DNA of 64,000 nt from Miscanthus floridulus (GCF_019320115.1 NC_089589.1:19221641-19285640), one strand, 5' to 3'; positions 34,242 to 46,733 are shown, counted from the stretch's first letter. Numbers and translations are program-made. Notes: generated by a model not told the origin, from the letters alone.

Positions 34242-37200
34242 TCAACACATATTTGAGAAATCCAATATGTTCAACTCATTCCTTAGCTTGGAAAACCTTT
34301 TCTCATCCAATGGCTTGGTGAATATATCGGCAAGTTGTTCTTCGGTGCCTACACTCTCAATGCAAATGTCCCCTTTTTGTTGGTGATCTCTTATGAAATG
34401 GTGGCGGACATCAATGTGCTTTGTTCTTGCATGTTGAATCGGATTGTTGGTCAACTTGATTGCACTTTCATTGTCACATAGCAATGGCACTTTCTTGAAC
34501 TTGATTCCAAAGTCACTCAAAGTGGCCTTCATCCAAAGTACTTGTGCACAATAATTACTGGCGGATATGTATTCGGCTTTGGCGGTTGATAATGCAACAC
34601 TATTTTGCTTCTTTGATGACCATGAAACAAGTGATCTTCTCAACAACTGATATGTGCCCGAGATGCTCTTTCTTTCAACCTTGCATCCCGCATAGTCCGA
34701 GTCAGAGTAACCAACTAGCTCAAACTTTGCTCCTTTGGGATACCACAAACCAGCATTTGGTGTATGCTTCAAGTACCTCAATATCCTCTTTGTAGCCTTC
34801 AAATGACTTTCTCTTAGTGAGGCTTGACATCTTGCACACATGCATACACTAAACATGACATCCGGCCTTGATGCGGTCACATAGAGTAAGCTTCCAATCA
34901 TAGACCGATACAACTTTTGATCCACCATATTTCCACTTGCATCACTATCCAAGTTTCCATTGGTTCCCATTGGTGTGCTAATGACTTTGCTATCAATCAT
35001 GCCAAACTTCTTGATCATGTCCTTGATGTACTTGCCTTGACTCACAAATGTACCGTTCTTCAATTGCTTGATTTGAAGACCAAGGAAGTAACTCAACTCT
35101 CCAATCATGGACATCTCAAACTCATTAGCCATCATCTTTCCAAATTCATCACAAAAGTCTTGATTGGTTGATCCAAATATGATATCATCCACATAGATTT
35201 GTAAAACAAATAGATCTTTTCCAATCTTCTTGATGAAAAGAGTGGTGTCAACCTTGCCCATTGTGAACCCTTTAGAGAGTAGTAAATCCCTCAATCTCTC
35301 ATACCATGCTCTAGGTGCTTGTTTCAATCCATACAATGCCTTCTTCAACTTATACACATGGTTGGGCTTCTTATCATCTTCAAAACTGGGAGGTTGCTCA
35401 ACATATACTTCTTCATTGATGTAGCCATTGAGAAATGCACTCTTAACATCTATTTGATAGAGCTTGATGTTGTGGGCACAAGCATAGGCTAGCAAGATTC
35501 TTATTGCTTCTAATCTAGCAACCGGGGCATATGTTTCTCTAAAGTCAAGACCTTCAACTTGTGTATAGCCTTGTGCTACTAATCTTACTTTGTTCCTTAC
35601 TACTATCCCATCTTGATCTTGCTTGTTTCTAAAAACCCATTTAGTTCCAATCACATTGTGTCCCTTTGGTCTCTCTACTAATTCTCATACTTGATTTCTT
35701 GTGAAGTTATTCAATTCTTCATGCATTGCATTCACCCAATCAACATCCTTCAAAACCCAATCAACATCCTTCAAAGCTTCATCTATCTTCTTTGGTTCAA
35801 TGGATGACACAAATGAGAAATGCTCACAAAATGATGCCAATCTTGATCTTGTTTGTACACCTCTTAAAATATCACCAATGATAGTGTCCAATGGATGATC
35901 TCTTGCAATATTTGTTGGTTGGAGTATTGGAACTTGATTGCTTGCACTTGCTTGATCATTGGGTTGAGATGATATACTAGCCACTTCATCTTGTTCATTG
36001 TCATGAGAGCCACTTGTACTAGCTTGATTTGTATCATCTTGCACATTTGAGTTGGAGAGCACTTGCACTTGATCATCTTCATCATCATTCACTTGCCTAG
36101 GCCTCAATTCACCAACATCCATGTTCTTCATGGCATTTGAAAGTTGAATGCCTCTAACATCTTCCAAGTTCTCATTCTCTACTTGTGAACCCTTGGTTTC
36201 ATCAAATTCAACATAATGAACTTCCTCAAGAGTACCACTATCCAAATTCCAAACTCTATATGCTTTGCTTGTAGTGGAATAACCAAGTAGGAATCCTTCA
36301 TCACATTTCTTGTCAAACTTGCCCAATCTAGTGCCTTTCTTCAAGATATAACATTTGCAACCAAAGACTTGAAAATATGCAATGTTGGGCTTTCTACCAT
36401 TCAAAAGCTCATAGGGTGTCTTCTCTTTCAATGGGTGACAATAGAGGCGGTTGCTACAATAGCAAGCCGTGTTGATAGCTTCGGCCCAAAAAGATTGACT
36501 CACATTGTACTCACTAAGCATAGACCTTGCCATATCAATAAGTGTTCTATTCTTCCTCTCAACAAGGCCATTTGATTGTGGAGTGTACTTGGCCAAGAAT
36601 TGATGCCTAATTCCAAACTCATCACACAACTCATCAATTCTAATGTTCTTGAACTCACTACCATTGTCACTTCTAACTCTCTTGATGGTTATTTCAAACT
36701 CATTGTGAATGCCCTTGACAAATGATTTGAATGTTGCAAACACATCACTTTTGTCCACTAGAAAGAATACCCATGTGTATCTAGTGTAATCATCCACTAT
36801 CACAAAGCCATATTTATTACCTCCAATGCTAGTGTATTGTGTTGGCCCAACCAAGTCCATATGCAATAACTCAAATGCTTTACTAGTGCTCATCATGCTT
36901 TTCTTAGGATGGGTGTTTCCAACTTGTTTTCCGGCTTGACAAGAGCTACAAAGCTTATCCTTTTCAAACACAACATCTTTTAAGCCTCTAACCAAGTCAT
37001 GTTTAACCAATCTATTCAATTGTTTCATTCCAACATGACCAAGCCTTCTATGACATAACCAACCCATACTAGACTTAGTGAACAAGCATGTAGATAATCT
37101 AGCTTCACTAGCATTGAAATCAACCAAGTATAGATTCTCATATCTAAAGCCTTTGAAGATCAAATTAGAGCCATCTACACTTATGATCTCTACATCATCT

Positions 37201-37487
37201 ACTCCAAATATGCATTTGAATCCAAGATCACACAATTGAGCCACGGATAGCAAATTAAAGTTCAAGCTCTCTACTAGCAACATATTGGAAATGCTCATGT
37301 CATTGGATATTGCAATCTTACCAAGCCCTTTGACCTTGCCTTTGCCATTGTCACCAAATGTGATACTATCATATCCATCATTGTTATTGGTGTTGATTGA
37401 GTTGAACATTCTTGCATCACCGGTCTTGTGTTGAGTGCACCCACTATCAAGAACCCAATGTCTTCCTCCAGCTTTATAATTGACCTA
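34242..37487 (-). pseudogene. Copia pol: protease, integrase, reverse transcriptase, RNase H
   Basis: The protease motif is LDSGCTQH near 37440. Integrase follows, with a zinc-binding HH-CC region (HRRLGHVG, CSSCQAGK) and the DDE core (MDLVGPTQY, RSDNGSEF, QSNGLVERKN). RT carries YVDDIIFG, and RNase H has SDSDYAGC, ALSTAKAEY and HIDVRHHFIRD, ending at 34242. One in-frame TGA at 35685-35687 lies between IN and RT where a Trp is expected, after which the same frame continues. The rest is open, so one change separates it from an uninterrupted frame. Confidence 0.92.
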
Positions 37488-37497
37488 CAAAAGAAGA

Positions 37498-39562
37498 TCA
37501 ATTCTTTTTAGGTACACAAACTTGCTTGGGTCCTTGAAGGTTAGTCACTAGGCTCTTTGGCACCCAAATGGCTTTCTTCTTCGAGCCCATCCATGGGTTG
37601 CCAATGAACTTAGCCTTTACACCATTTATACCCTTAATAAGTATATAGGAAGAATTAAGCTTAATGGAGGATACATTAGCATTTTTGCTTTTGTTGGTGC
37701 ATTCTTGCTCTTTATGACCAACTTGCTTACAACTAGTGCAAAACCGACCATTGTTCTTCACAAAACTAGTCTTGTGAGGATCAAAGGCTGCCTTGCCTTT
37801 CTTGGGGGTATAGCCAAATCCCTCTTTGTAGAGAGAAGCTCTTTGGCTACCCAAGCACATAAGCAAGCGGTCCTCACCACCATAGGCCTTTAGCCAAAGT
37901 GTGAGTGAGCTTGTTAACCTCCTTGAGATTCTCATTCTCAACCACTAGTGAGGCATCACAATTGAGACCATCACCACTAGATGAGGTGGAAGTGGAAGTA
38001 CTACAAGAAGGGTTAGTAGAAGGAGCAATGATAGGCATAGATAGTGGTTCATCAATTATGTCACAAGTTAAACCTACATCACAAGTATCAACATGCTTCT
38101 TTTTATTTTGCTCATCAAGCAAAGAGGAATGAGCTTTTTCGAGCTTCTTATGAGCCTTGCCGAGCTTCTCATGGGCATCCTCTAGCCTCTCATGAGATGC
38201 ATTGAGCTCATCAAAAGCTTGCTTAAGGGCTTTTATTTCCTTACGCAAACTTTTGCATTCCCTTCTCTTGATGTCAAAGTGTTCTCTAGCATCTTCTAGC
38301 ATGTCAAATAATTCATCCTTAGTAGGTTCATCATTATCACTATCATTTTCATTTTCATGTTCATTTTCATCATCATGTTCTTCATCACTTTCATCATCAC
38401 AAGATTGTACCTTAGTGGCCTTAGCCATGAAGCATGATGGAGATTCAAAGAGAGAAGGCTTCTCATTGATTGCAATGCTTGCAAATATCTTCTTCTTGGT
38501 GGTCTTGTCATCATCGCTATCATCATCATCACTTGAGGAGGCATCACTACCCCAAGTGACTACATATGAACCACCCTTCTTCTTCTTGTAGCCCATCTTG
38601 TCCTTCTTCTCCTTCTTGTCCTTCTTTTTGTTCTTCTTGTTGTCATCATCATTGTCGCTATTGTATGGACATTGGGCAACAAGATGATCTTTGCTTCCAC
38701 ACTTGAAGCACCTTCTTGACTCACCTTTGTTCTTGGATGAAGACTTCTTTCTTCTTGCACGGTAGCCCTTCTTCACCATGAACTTGCCAAATCTCTTGAC
38801 AAAGAGAGCCATCTTCTCATCGTCATCATCATCCCATGAATCATCATCTTCACTTGATGTTTCTTGCTTGGCTTTTCCCTTGGATGATGTGGCTTTGAAT
38901 GCCACACTCTTCTTCTTGTCATCCTTCTTCTCATCTTTCTTCTCCCTCTTTTCTTCCTTCTCATCATCATCTCTATAAGCATCATCGGTCATGATATCTC
39001 CTAAGATTTGATTTGGTGTCATTGTATCCAAACCGGACCTCACTAGAATAGTGACCAATGTGCCAAATCTTGAGGGTAAGCATCTCAAGAACTTATTTGA
39101 GAATTCCTTGTCCTCTATCTTCTCACCAAGTGCCTTGAGATCATTTACAATCACTTCCATTCGATGGAACATGTCCGGCACACTCTCATCTTCCTTCATC
39201 TTGAAACTAGCAAATTTATCCTTAAGAATGTATGCCTTTGCACCCTTGATTGCCTTGGTGCCCTCAAATGATTCTTCCAATTTCTTCCATGCCTCATGAG
39301 CTCTCTCAATGTTCTTGATTTGCTCAAATGTTCTCTCATCCAAAGCATCATGGATGGCACTAAGAGCAATGTCATTGTTTTAGAGTAGCAATTCTTCGGC
39401 GGCGGTGGGAGCCTCTTCATCTTCTATCTCAATTTTTGTTTCTACCACCTTCCAAATCTTCCTATTGATTGACTTGATATATGTTGTCATCTTAGCCTTC
39501 CAATAGGGATAATTTGAGCCATCAAATTGGGGTGGCTTCTTAGTGTTGTTGATTTGAGCCAT
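37498..39562 (-). pseudogene. Copia gag
   Basis: It starts MAQINNTKKPPQFDGSNY at 39562. Two zinc knuckles are visible, CFKCGSKDHLVAQC and CTSCKQVGHKEQEC, separated by a very Lys/Asp/Glu-rich region. A TAA at 39380-39382 interrupts residue 61, and a one-base insertion near 37885 shifts the frame after LAK. Gag ends at TGA 37498-37500. Pol is in a different frame, and that frame is closed by a TAG immediately upstream. Confidence 0.9.
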
Positions 39563-39605
39563 TTTAACTCCGAAGGTTGTTAAGCCTCAAATAACGGTGA
39601 CCTCG

Positions 39606-39617
39606 GCTCTGATACCA
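39606..39617 (-). other. Primer-binding site, initiator methionine tRNA
   Basis: TGGTATCAGAGC on the minus strand begins 2 bp inside the 5' LTR. It is complementary to the 3' end of plant initiator tRNA-Met, the usual Copia primer. Confidence 0.93.
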
Positions 39618-39619
39618 CT

Positions 39620-41564
39620 TGAAAGGTCCTAATGGCTAGAGGGGGGTGAATAGCCTAATAAAATTTCTACAACAACACTTAACAAAATGGTTAGATAATT
39701 ATGAGACGAAGCAAGTGTTGCGCTAGCCTACTTAAAATGCAACCCGCCTACCGTAATTCTAGTTTCAATAGTATCTAATCACACAATAGCTATAACACTA
39801 CCCTATGTTAGTGTGCTCTCAAAAGCTAACTAAAGAGCCACACCAACAAAGCAAGCAATCTCTCACAACTAACTACGCTAAAGAGCTTGACAACTAGTTT
39901 GCGGTAATGTAAAGAGAGTGATCAAGAAAGTTATACCGCCGTGTAGATGAAGGAACCAATCAATCACAAGGATGAATAACAATGAAGACCAATCACCTCG
40001 GAATCAATGATGAACACAATGATTTTTTACCAAGGTTCACTTGCTTGCCGGCAAGCTAGTCCTCGTTGTGGCGATTCACTCACTTGGAGGTTCACGCGCT
40101 AATTGGCTTCACACGCCAAACCCTCAATAGGGTGCCGCACAACCAATACAAGATGAGGATCACACAAGCCACGAGCAATCCACTAGAGTACCTTTTGGCG
40201 CTCCGCCGGGGAAAGGTCAAGAACCCCTCACAACCACCACGATCGGAGCTGGAGACAATCACCACCCTCCGCTCAACGATCCTCGCTGCTCCAAGCCGTC
40301 TAGGTGGCGGCAACCACCAAGAGTAACAAGCGAAATCCGTAGCGAAACACGAACACCAAGTGCCTCTAGATGCAAACACTCAAGCAATGCACTTGGATTC
40401 TCTCCCAATCTCACAAAGATGTTTAATCTATGATGGAAATGAGTGGGAGGGCTTTGGCTAAGCTCACAAGGTTGCTATGTCAATGCAAATGGCCAAGAGA
40501 GAGAGCTTGAGCCAGCCATGGGGCTTAAATAGAAGCCCCCACGAAATAGAGCCGTTGTACCCCTTCACTGGGCACAACGCGGGGTGACCGGATGCTCCGG
40601 TCCGATCGACCGGACGCTGGCCCTCAGCGTCCGGTCATGTGATTCACGCCACGTGTCCCTTGCTTCAAATACTGTTCGTCAGATTTCAACGGTCGTCTAT
40701 TGACCAGACGCGTCAGTTAGAAAGTTATCGGACGCTGGACCTTAGCGTCCGGTCGTTTCCAATAAGGTTCCAAACGCGATTTTTCCCGACCGGACGCGTC
40801 CGGTCATGCTTGATCAGACACAGCCAGCGTCCGGTAACACAATGTCTCCTCTGTAGGCCCTGCGTTAGCATACGTCAGCACTGACCGGACGCACCCTGTC
40901 AACGTCCGGTCGTTTGACCGACGCCAGCGTCTTTGCTATTACACCTGACCGGACGCGCCGGTCCAACCGAGACCAGCATCCGGTCACTTACAGTGACCTC
41001 CGTCTTTTGTGTCTAGGGCGTCGGTGGCACCGTCGGACTGTCCGCACTCTACGGGCGGACACTCCACCGGTGGAGTTTCTTACCCTTGCACCTAAACTTC
41101 ATCACCCTTGATCAAATGTGCCAACCACCAAGTGTATCACCTTGTGCACATGTGTTAGCGTATTTTCATAAACATTTTCAAGGATGTTAGCATTCCACTA
41201 GATCATAAATGCATATGCAATGAGTTAGAGCATCTAGTGGCACTTTGATAACCGCATTCCGATACGAGTTTCACCCCTCTTAATAGTACGGCTATCAAAC
41301 CTAAATGTGATCACACTCTCTAAGTGTCTTGATCACCAAAACAGAATAGCTCCTACAATTTATACCTTTGCCTTGAGTTTTTTGTTTTTCTCTTTCTTCT
41401 TTCCAAGTCGAAGCACTTGATCATCACCATGCCATCATCTTTATCATGCTATGATCTTTATTTGCTTCACCACTTGGAGTATGCTACCTATCTCATGATC
41501 ATTTGATAAACTTGGTTACGACTTAGGGTTTCATCAATTCACCAAAACCAAACTAGAGCTTTCA
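39620..41564 (-). repeat. Copia 5' LTR
   Basis: 1945 bp, near-identical to 31152-33075. The CCGGTCCGATCGACCGGA insertion near 40590 is an extra copy of the GACCGGAC-type motif. Confidence 0.93.
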
Positions 41565-41569
41565 CCTTC

Positions 41570-42431
41570 CACACGAAAGAATATATATTTTGTTTGGAAA
41601 CCCAAAATTTAAGTGGGGTATATGGCTCCGCTCCTTGTGTACTGGGTCAGCCCATGCAGGTGAGGCGAGACAACAATGGGTGGACGAGACTGGGGCTTTG
41701 GTTTTGGTTGGGGTGGACGCTGGCAAGGTGTGCACGCGGAAGTCCGGTGCGCTGAATGGGAACGCTCACACCGGTGAAAAAAAACAAGTCATTGGCCTCT
41801 AGTTGATCTCCCACGTTGATTCTTTATTGGAGGATGGATTGAAGGAGTAAAGTTACGGCATGACTTGCCAAAGCAAAGTCATCGAATCTTCAATAAATTT
41901 GTCACCAAGCACGTGGGGCATTCGAAACACATAAAATTTGCAGGTGTCATCTTTCAAGTAAGATGCATGTTACTATTTGGAAAAACCCTAACTTTTAGGT
42001 GGGTTTTTGTAGTTTTTCCCTTTTTTTATCGGAGAGAGCAGCATTGTTAACCGATATGGCTAAATAAGAAAAAGTCACATAGCATGTGTAATTCTATATC
42101 ATTATTATGGGCACTCAGACTCCCTTGAAACAAAGGAAAATAAAGAAATTTCATAGGATTATCCATAGGTTCCTATATATTGCTTTATGGACCAAAGACC
42201 TCTAGAATTCTATCATGACGTCAAGATACACAGAGAAGTGACAAAGGCATACTCCGTACGTTGGTACCTCAATCTAATCCTGTGTTTCTCCTGTCGTGTG
42301 TTTGACGAACCTGCGTTCCACAATGGCCCTTAGTGAACCATCAAGGCATGTTCAGCACTCAAATTGCCACACTTTTTTTGCCAAACACGCCTAAAATGTC
42401 GCTAACAATTTGCTCGCCATTCTTATAAGCA

Positions 42432-42473
<42 letters not shown>

Positions 42474-43255
42474 AAAGTGTGAGTCTATTACATGTGGAAC
42501 ATTATTGAACTAAAAAATATACAATAAGGCATGATGATGTGGACAACCAAACACATGGCTGCTAAGCTAGGAAAGAGAGAAATAGTCTAATCTTTGATGG
42601 AAAATTCCTAGTGTTAGTCTCTGGAAGACTAGTTTCAAAAAGGAAGTGCTTCTTCATTTGGTCAGATTTTGGCCCTCCTTGCACAAAAGTATTATGGCCT
42701 GGTTAAATTTCTTATAATTGGCAGTTTGCTTAGTGGTCTGTTCCTTGTTTAGATTAGGCTTTGTTTGTCTTTTCTCTCTTGTTTTCTTCTTCTTTCTTTG
42801 TGTTGAGTGGCAGGGTCGTTCCTCACTTTTCTAAGCTATCTTCTTGATAGCTCTCATCCGTAACCTGGTTCTGGTTAATTTAAGTTTTTTTTTTTGTGCC
42901 CCGGGGGGGCTTTGCCCCACGGTTTTGTTCAAAAAAGACATTTATTCTCGAAAATTTTCCTTAAGAATGGAGAATCAGAAATTGCGACATGCGTAAATTA
43001 TAAATTGCGGTGTGGCAGGTCATGAACACGCCCGATGGATGCTACGTCCTTGGGCTGTGAGATCTAGTTGTACTACTTGTAGCGAGATTTTCCTATCTAT
43101 GGTAGCAATGCAACTTTTTGGTTACGAGTTCACTTTGGCTCTGTTTTTGGAGAGCACGTATCAACTCGACCAGGCCTCGAAGCTTGGACGTTGAGCTGCA
43201 CATTCCGAGCAAAAGAAAAGGCATCACACATAGCTCGTTGTCATTGCCGCGCGTA
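41570..43255. other. Unidentified DNA; no gene recognised
   Basis: It continues the pre-insertion sequence broken by the Copia element. Small open frames (for example 41590-41802 plus, 43012-43194 plus) show no domain. A T-rich and CCCCGGGGGGG stretch lies at 42885-42910. Confidence 0.35.
42438..42471 (+). repeat. 34-bp G homopolymer
   Basis: An uninterrupted run of 34 G after AAAAAGA. It could form quadruplexes, or be an assembly or base-calling artefact. Confidence 0.9.
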
Positions 43256-45484
43256 CTCCCTCTATCCAAAATTTATATAAAAAGATATTTATCATTCTCC
43301 CCTCAACAACCCCCCCCCCCCCCCCCCCCCCCCCACACCCCCCCACTCCGTCCAAAAATAAATATCACTATAGGATGCATGTTAATCAATGTTTACACCA
43401 AAATTTAGGAAGAGAAAAACGTGGGAACTCGAAGCTTCCAAGATTGTATCATCAAGGAATCTATCAGATGTGGATTGATATCAGCCGGTTTTGATGCGGT
43501 ATCGGAAATCGGCTATTTTATAGATAACGTCAGCAGATAACATTAACGGATTACATACAGATGGCGTCGGGGGAGGAAGATATGTCGGACTCTACAAAAA
43601 AGGAAAGGATTATGGTCCAAGTTATCTTAAATTAGGAATGTTTTCTTTTATTTCAAAGATTGTAATAAGTCGGGTTTGAGTATGATTCATGTTTAAGTTC
43701 CGGGTATAAATATTGGACCCCGGCTATTGTAAGAGACATCCAATCAATCAATACCAATTACTTTTTTCGGCTTCACGCTAACCCTTAGGAGTAGTACTGT
43801 AGATCTCGACGAGTTCTTCAACCAGCAGGGCTGCATCGATCCGGTTGACCTCCTGCTTGTCTGTAAGTACCGTCATGGCTTATATTTTTGTTTGTAAGGC
43901 TGCATTGGTCCGGCCGACCTCTTACGAGCTCTAGTATATGTTAGTTATCGATCCTTATTTAGTTCAAGTACGGTTGCATCGGTTAAGTTCGACCTCCGCT
44001 GCTCGAATTAGATTAAAGTTAAGTTATCGGCTCTATCTAAGGGTGGCATTCTTCGGGTAGATTCATTAAGTTACCGATCTTGCTGATGTTCTTGTTGTCA
44101 TTAGTTTCAGCAATATCAACTTGCTCGATCGAGATTGATCTAGATCGGCCTCACATCCTTTTAGTCCATCGTTTATTTTGTCACATTGCGATGGTTCTTA
44201 CTTTAAATGACCGATTATGTTTTATCAGCAGTTCTACTTCGATCTTGATCGTGCATAGTACGCGGTTAAGGCATGTCTGATCTTGAGAAGGTTTACTAGC
44301 TGGTTGAATCTGGTCTATAGCTCGCTATTATGGCTGTAACGATCCGGTCGATCCCCACTATTAGCACTTTAGATCGGAGTATGCTAGTTGGTAGATTTGC
44401 TTTCGACCAGGCGTGACCTTGGCTATTTGCTATGCCTACATCGGCTAAATAGCCAATCGTCCGTACTTTAACGCTTATAGTGTGTCTTCAAGATTCTGTT
44501 AAATATGAATAGATCTGTTTATTTTAAAGGTTTGATTTGTTATCTTTATCATGGCTGCCATCGATCCGGTCGAACCCCACTGTTAAGGATAATATGTTAG
44601 ATATGATGAGTTTATAGATCTGTCCACATTAAACAGTCGATTGTTCACATGCTACAATCCCTTTTCTACCCATTTTAGCCGATTCGCCTGTGCTTTCACA
44701 GATATGACACGCTTTCATAAATATGTGAAGTATGGTCGGTTTTATGGATTTTCTGTTTCTAAGACTATCATCATCATCATAGCTGCATCGATCCGGTCGA
44801 ACCTCACTGTTGACGGTAATAGATTAGATTTAGACAGTTCGTAGATCTATCTATATCGAACAGTCGATTGTATGCGTGGCATATCCCTTTTCACCGGATT
44901 CATTGGCTCTACACCACGTATTGATCAAATCCAATTTAGCCAGTGATGCATCTTTGACGCATACATGTTAATAGCTTAAGGGAAATGATCATTAAAACTG
45001 GGTGTATTGTATTTGTTACTATAAAATCAATCATGACCTACGAGCGTTACAATCCTTAACAGTCGATTTCTTCTCGTATCGGCTATTTAGTCGATTTTTC
45101 CGTCTGGCCGCTCCCGAAGCGGCACACTTGGAACTGTCTGGGCAAAACCAGCATGTTCCACCCTAAATTACTGATAAACTTTCTTTTTTTGTCAATTACA
45201 GGTCAAATTGACTGGCACGCCCTTGGGAATTCGCAGGATCGACTGCTCCTGCGTTGAAGCCAGGCAGATCTCCAGATCGTTCCGGCTTGCTGCGTGTCCA
45301 CCCGGCACGGCTACAACGTTTTCGCGCCGACAATCAAAGTTTATTAAATTTAAATAGATTTGTAGAAAATATTTACATTTATATTTTTAAATAAGTTTAT
45401 TATAAAAATATATTCAATAATTCATCTAATGATACTAATCATGCACCATAAATACTGATATTTTTCTATATATATGTTTGGTCA
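43256..45484. repeat. Stowaway-like MITE sequence split by a solo LTR
   Basis: CTCCCTCTATCC and CTCCGTCCAAAAATAAATATC starts are followed by GGATGCATGTTAATCAA. The continuation AGTTTATTAAATTTAAATAG is found at 45338 and ends abruptly near 45484. The uninterrupted relative is at 46734-47012. The left part includes a 25-bp C run (43310-43334) where the relative has six C. Confidence 0.6.
43390..45332 (+). mobile_element. Solo LTR (probably Gypsy), 1943 bp
   Basis: It starts TGTTTACACC, ends GCGCCGACA and is flanked by the perfect 5-bp duplication ATCAA (43385-43389 and 45333-45337). A plus-strand TATA box TATAAATA lies at 43705-43712. Inside are diverged repeats of GATCCGGTCGAACC. No PBS, coding region or second LTR is present, so it most likely arose by LTR-LTR recombination. 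Family assignment is a guess. Confidence 0.75.
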
Positions 45485-45489
45485 AGACG

Positions 45490-46060
45490 ACGTTGATGGA
45501 TGCCACGAACTGGGGCCTGTTCGGCCCTGGCAAGTCCCGTTGACGGCGTGCGCGTGCGAGCCGAGCCCCGCGGTGTAGAAGCACCGGTCAATGTTCCGCG
45601 GCGCGGTGGCCTTGTATTCCGCGCTTGGGAGGCTGCGGAGCTTCGTGATTTGATCTGCGGTAGGGTCGGCGCGAAGATCTGGAGGTTGTTCTGGGCTAGA
45701 GAAGACAAGCCGGAGGGGTTCAGCTCCTCGTACTCAAGGACGCCGACGATGGTGGTGTCGAACGTGCCCTGCGTGTGGTCATGAGCAGAACGTTGTGGGT
45801 CTGCCCCGGCGCGATGACGAGGGTGTCCACAGTAAAGGGATTGACATAGAGCACGTCGACGTCGACGACGGTGAACTTGTGGTTGGCAATGGACAAGAAG
45901 AGCTCGTCGTTGAGGGCGTTGATGAGCCGGAGCTTGTACGTCTTGCCGGGCTTCACCGTCAGCTTGAACGTTTCTGCTGTATTGACCTGGTGCAACGCAC
46001 GTGAAAGGGGTTTCGTCCAACTCCCTCGTGTACGCGCCTGCACGGCCTCTGTACATGTAC
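45490..46060 (-). pseudogene. Laccase (multicopper oxidase) gene fragment
   Basis: The minus-strand frame 45720-46082 reads [20 protein letters not shown], then [13 protein letters not shown] and [18 protein letters not shown], a clear laccase second cupredoxin domain. After a deletion, the other frame continues [24 protein letters not shown], and shifted again LRSLPSAEYKA and NGTCQG. The N- and C-terminal domains, with the copper ligands of domains 1 and 3, are absent. It is a dead fragment of a lignin/phenolic-oxidising enzyme, beside a Helitron 3' end. Confidence 0.8.
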
Positions 46061-46310
46061 GCGGCTGGCTCGATCTGGACACGTACGCACTTCGCCTCCG
46101 TGTACGTGCCTAAACGTACCTGGCTCGGCCTCGGATTTCACGAAATTGGTTTGGTGCACGCGTATCGGCAGCCCTCCCTGCATCGCTCCATGCAAACTAC
46201 GCGCAGCCAAAAAAACGGAGGGAGCAAGTAGTGTTCCTCTGCATGCAGGTTTAACTCCACGAGGAAGGAACGAGGTGTTTCTTTAACTCGACTCTACCAG
46301 GCATATTTTA

Positions 46311-46530
46311 TACTACCTTCATTCTAAAATAAGAGTTGTTGCAGGGCGAACAAACTTTCTTAAGTTTATATCTATAAAAAAAAGTTTACTATAAAAATAG
46401 ATTCAACAATCTATCTAATAATACTAATTATGTATTATAATTTTTTTTATATATGGTTGATCAAAGTTAAAAGTGTTTTACTCCTTGGAAAATAAAAACG
46501 ACACTTATTTAGGAACAAAGAGAATATATG
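46311..46530. repeat. Stowaway-like MITE
   Basis: It begins CTACCTTCATTCTAAAATAAG and contains AAAAATAGATTCAACAATC and TATATGGTTGATCAAAGTT, as in the Stowaway family at 46763. The right end has decayed (AGGAACAAAGAGAATATA). Confidence 0.55.
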
Positions 46531-46703
46531 TTATTTTACCAAAATCTACTCAGTACCAAATCTCAATTCCTGCACATACGTCCACGTCTGATACAAATCA
46601 TCGGTTTCAATACAAAGACCGAATCCACGCGTACACACGAAATCCTTAGAGCTCACACGTTTGTGTCCAAATACTGAGGTTTAGTAAAAAAAAAGAAACG
46701 TGG

Positions 46704-46733
46704 ACCCTGTGCAATGCACGGGCATATATCTAG
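46704..46733 (+). mobile_element. Helitron 3' terminus (second Helitron)
   Basis: A hairpin CCCTGTGCAATGCACGGG is followed by CATATAT and CTAG at 46730-46733, with host T next. This matches the Helitron 3' signature in plus orientation. The 5' end is not identified, so the extent is unknown. The laccase fragment lies 0.6 kb upstream and may have been captured by it. Confidence 0.65.

Larger units (their letters stand above)
31152..41564 (-). mobile_element. Complete Copia (Sirevirus-type) LTR retrotransposon, 10.4 kb
   Basis: Two LTRs (31152-33075 and 39620-41564) each begin TGAAAG and end CTTTCA. The perfect 5-bp target duplication CCTTC lies at 31147-31151 and 41565-41569. On the minus strand the order is LTR, initiator-Met PBS, gag, pol (PR-IN-RT-RH), multiple polypurine tracts, LTR. 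This gene order defines Copia, and the repeated GGGGGAGA tracts are a Sirevirus trait. By eye the first about 300 bp of the LTRs differ by five substitutions and one indel, so the insertion is fairly recent. Confidence 0.95.

Noticed and set aside
36000..39000. Plus-strand frames inside the Copia element
   Set aside because: They are antisense shadows of gag and pol.
42885..42910. LINE poly(A) or retroposon 3' end
   Set aside because: A T run next to CCCCGGGGGGG has no adjacent reverse transcriptase or target duplication.
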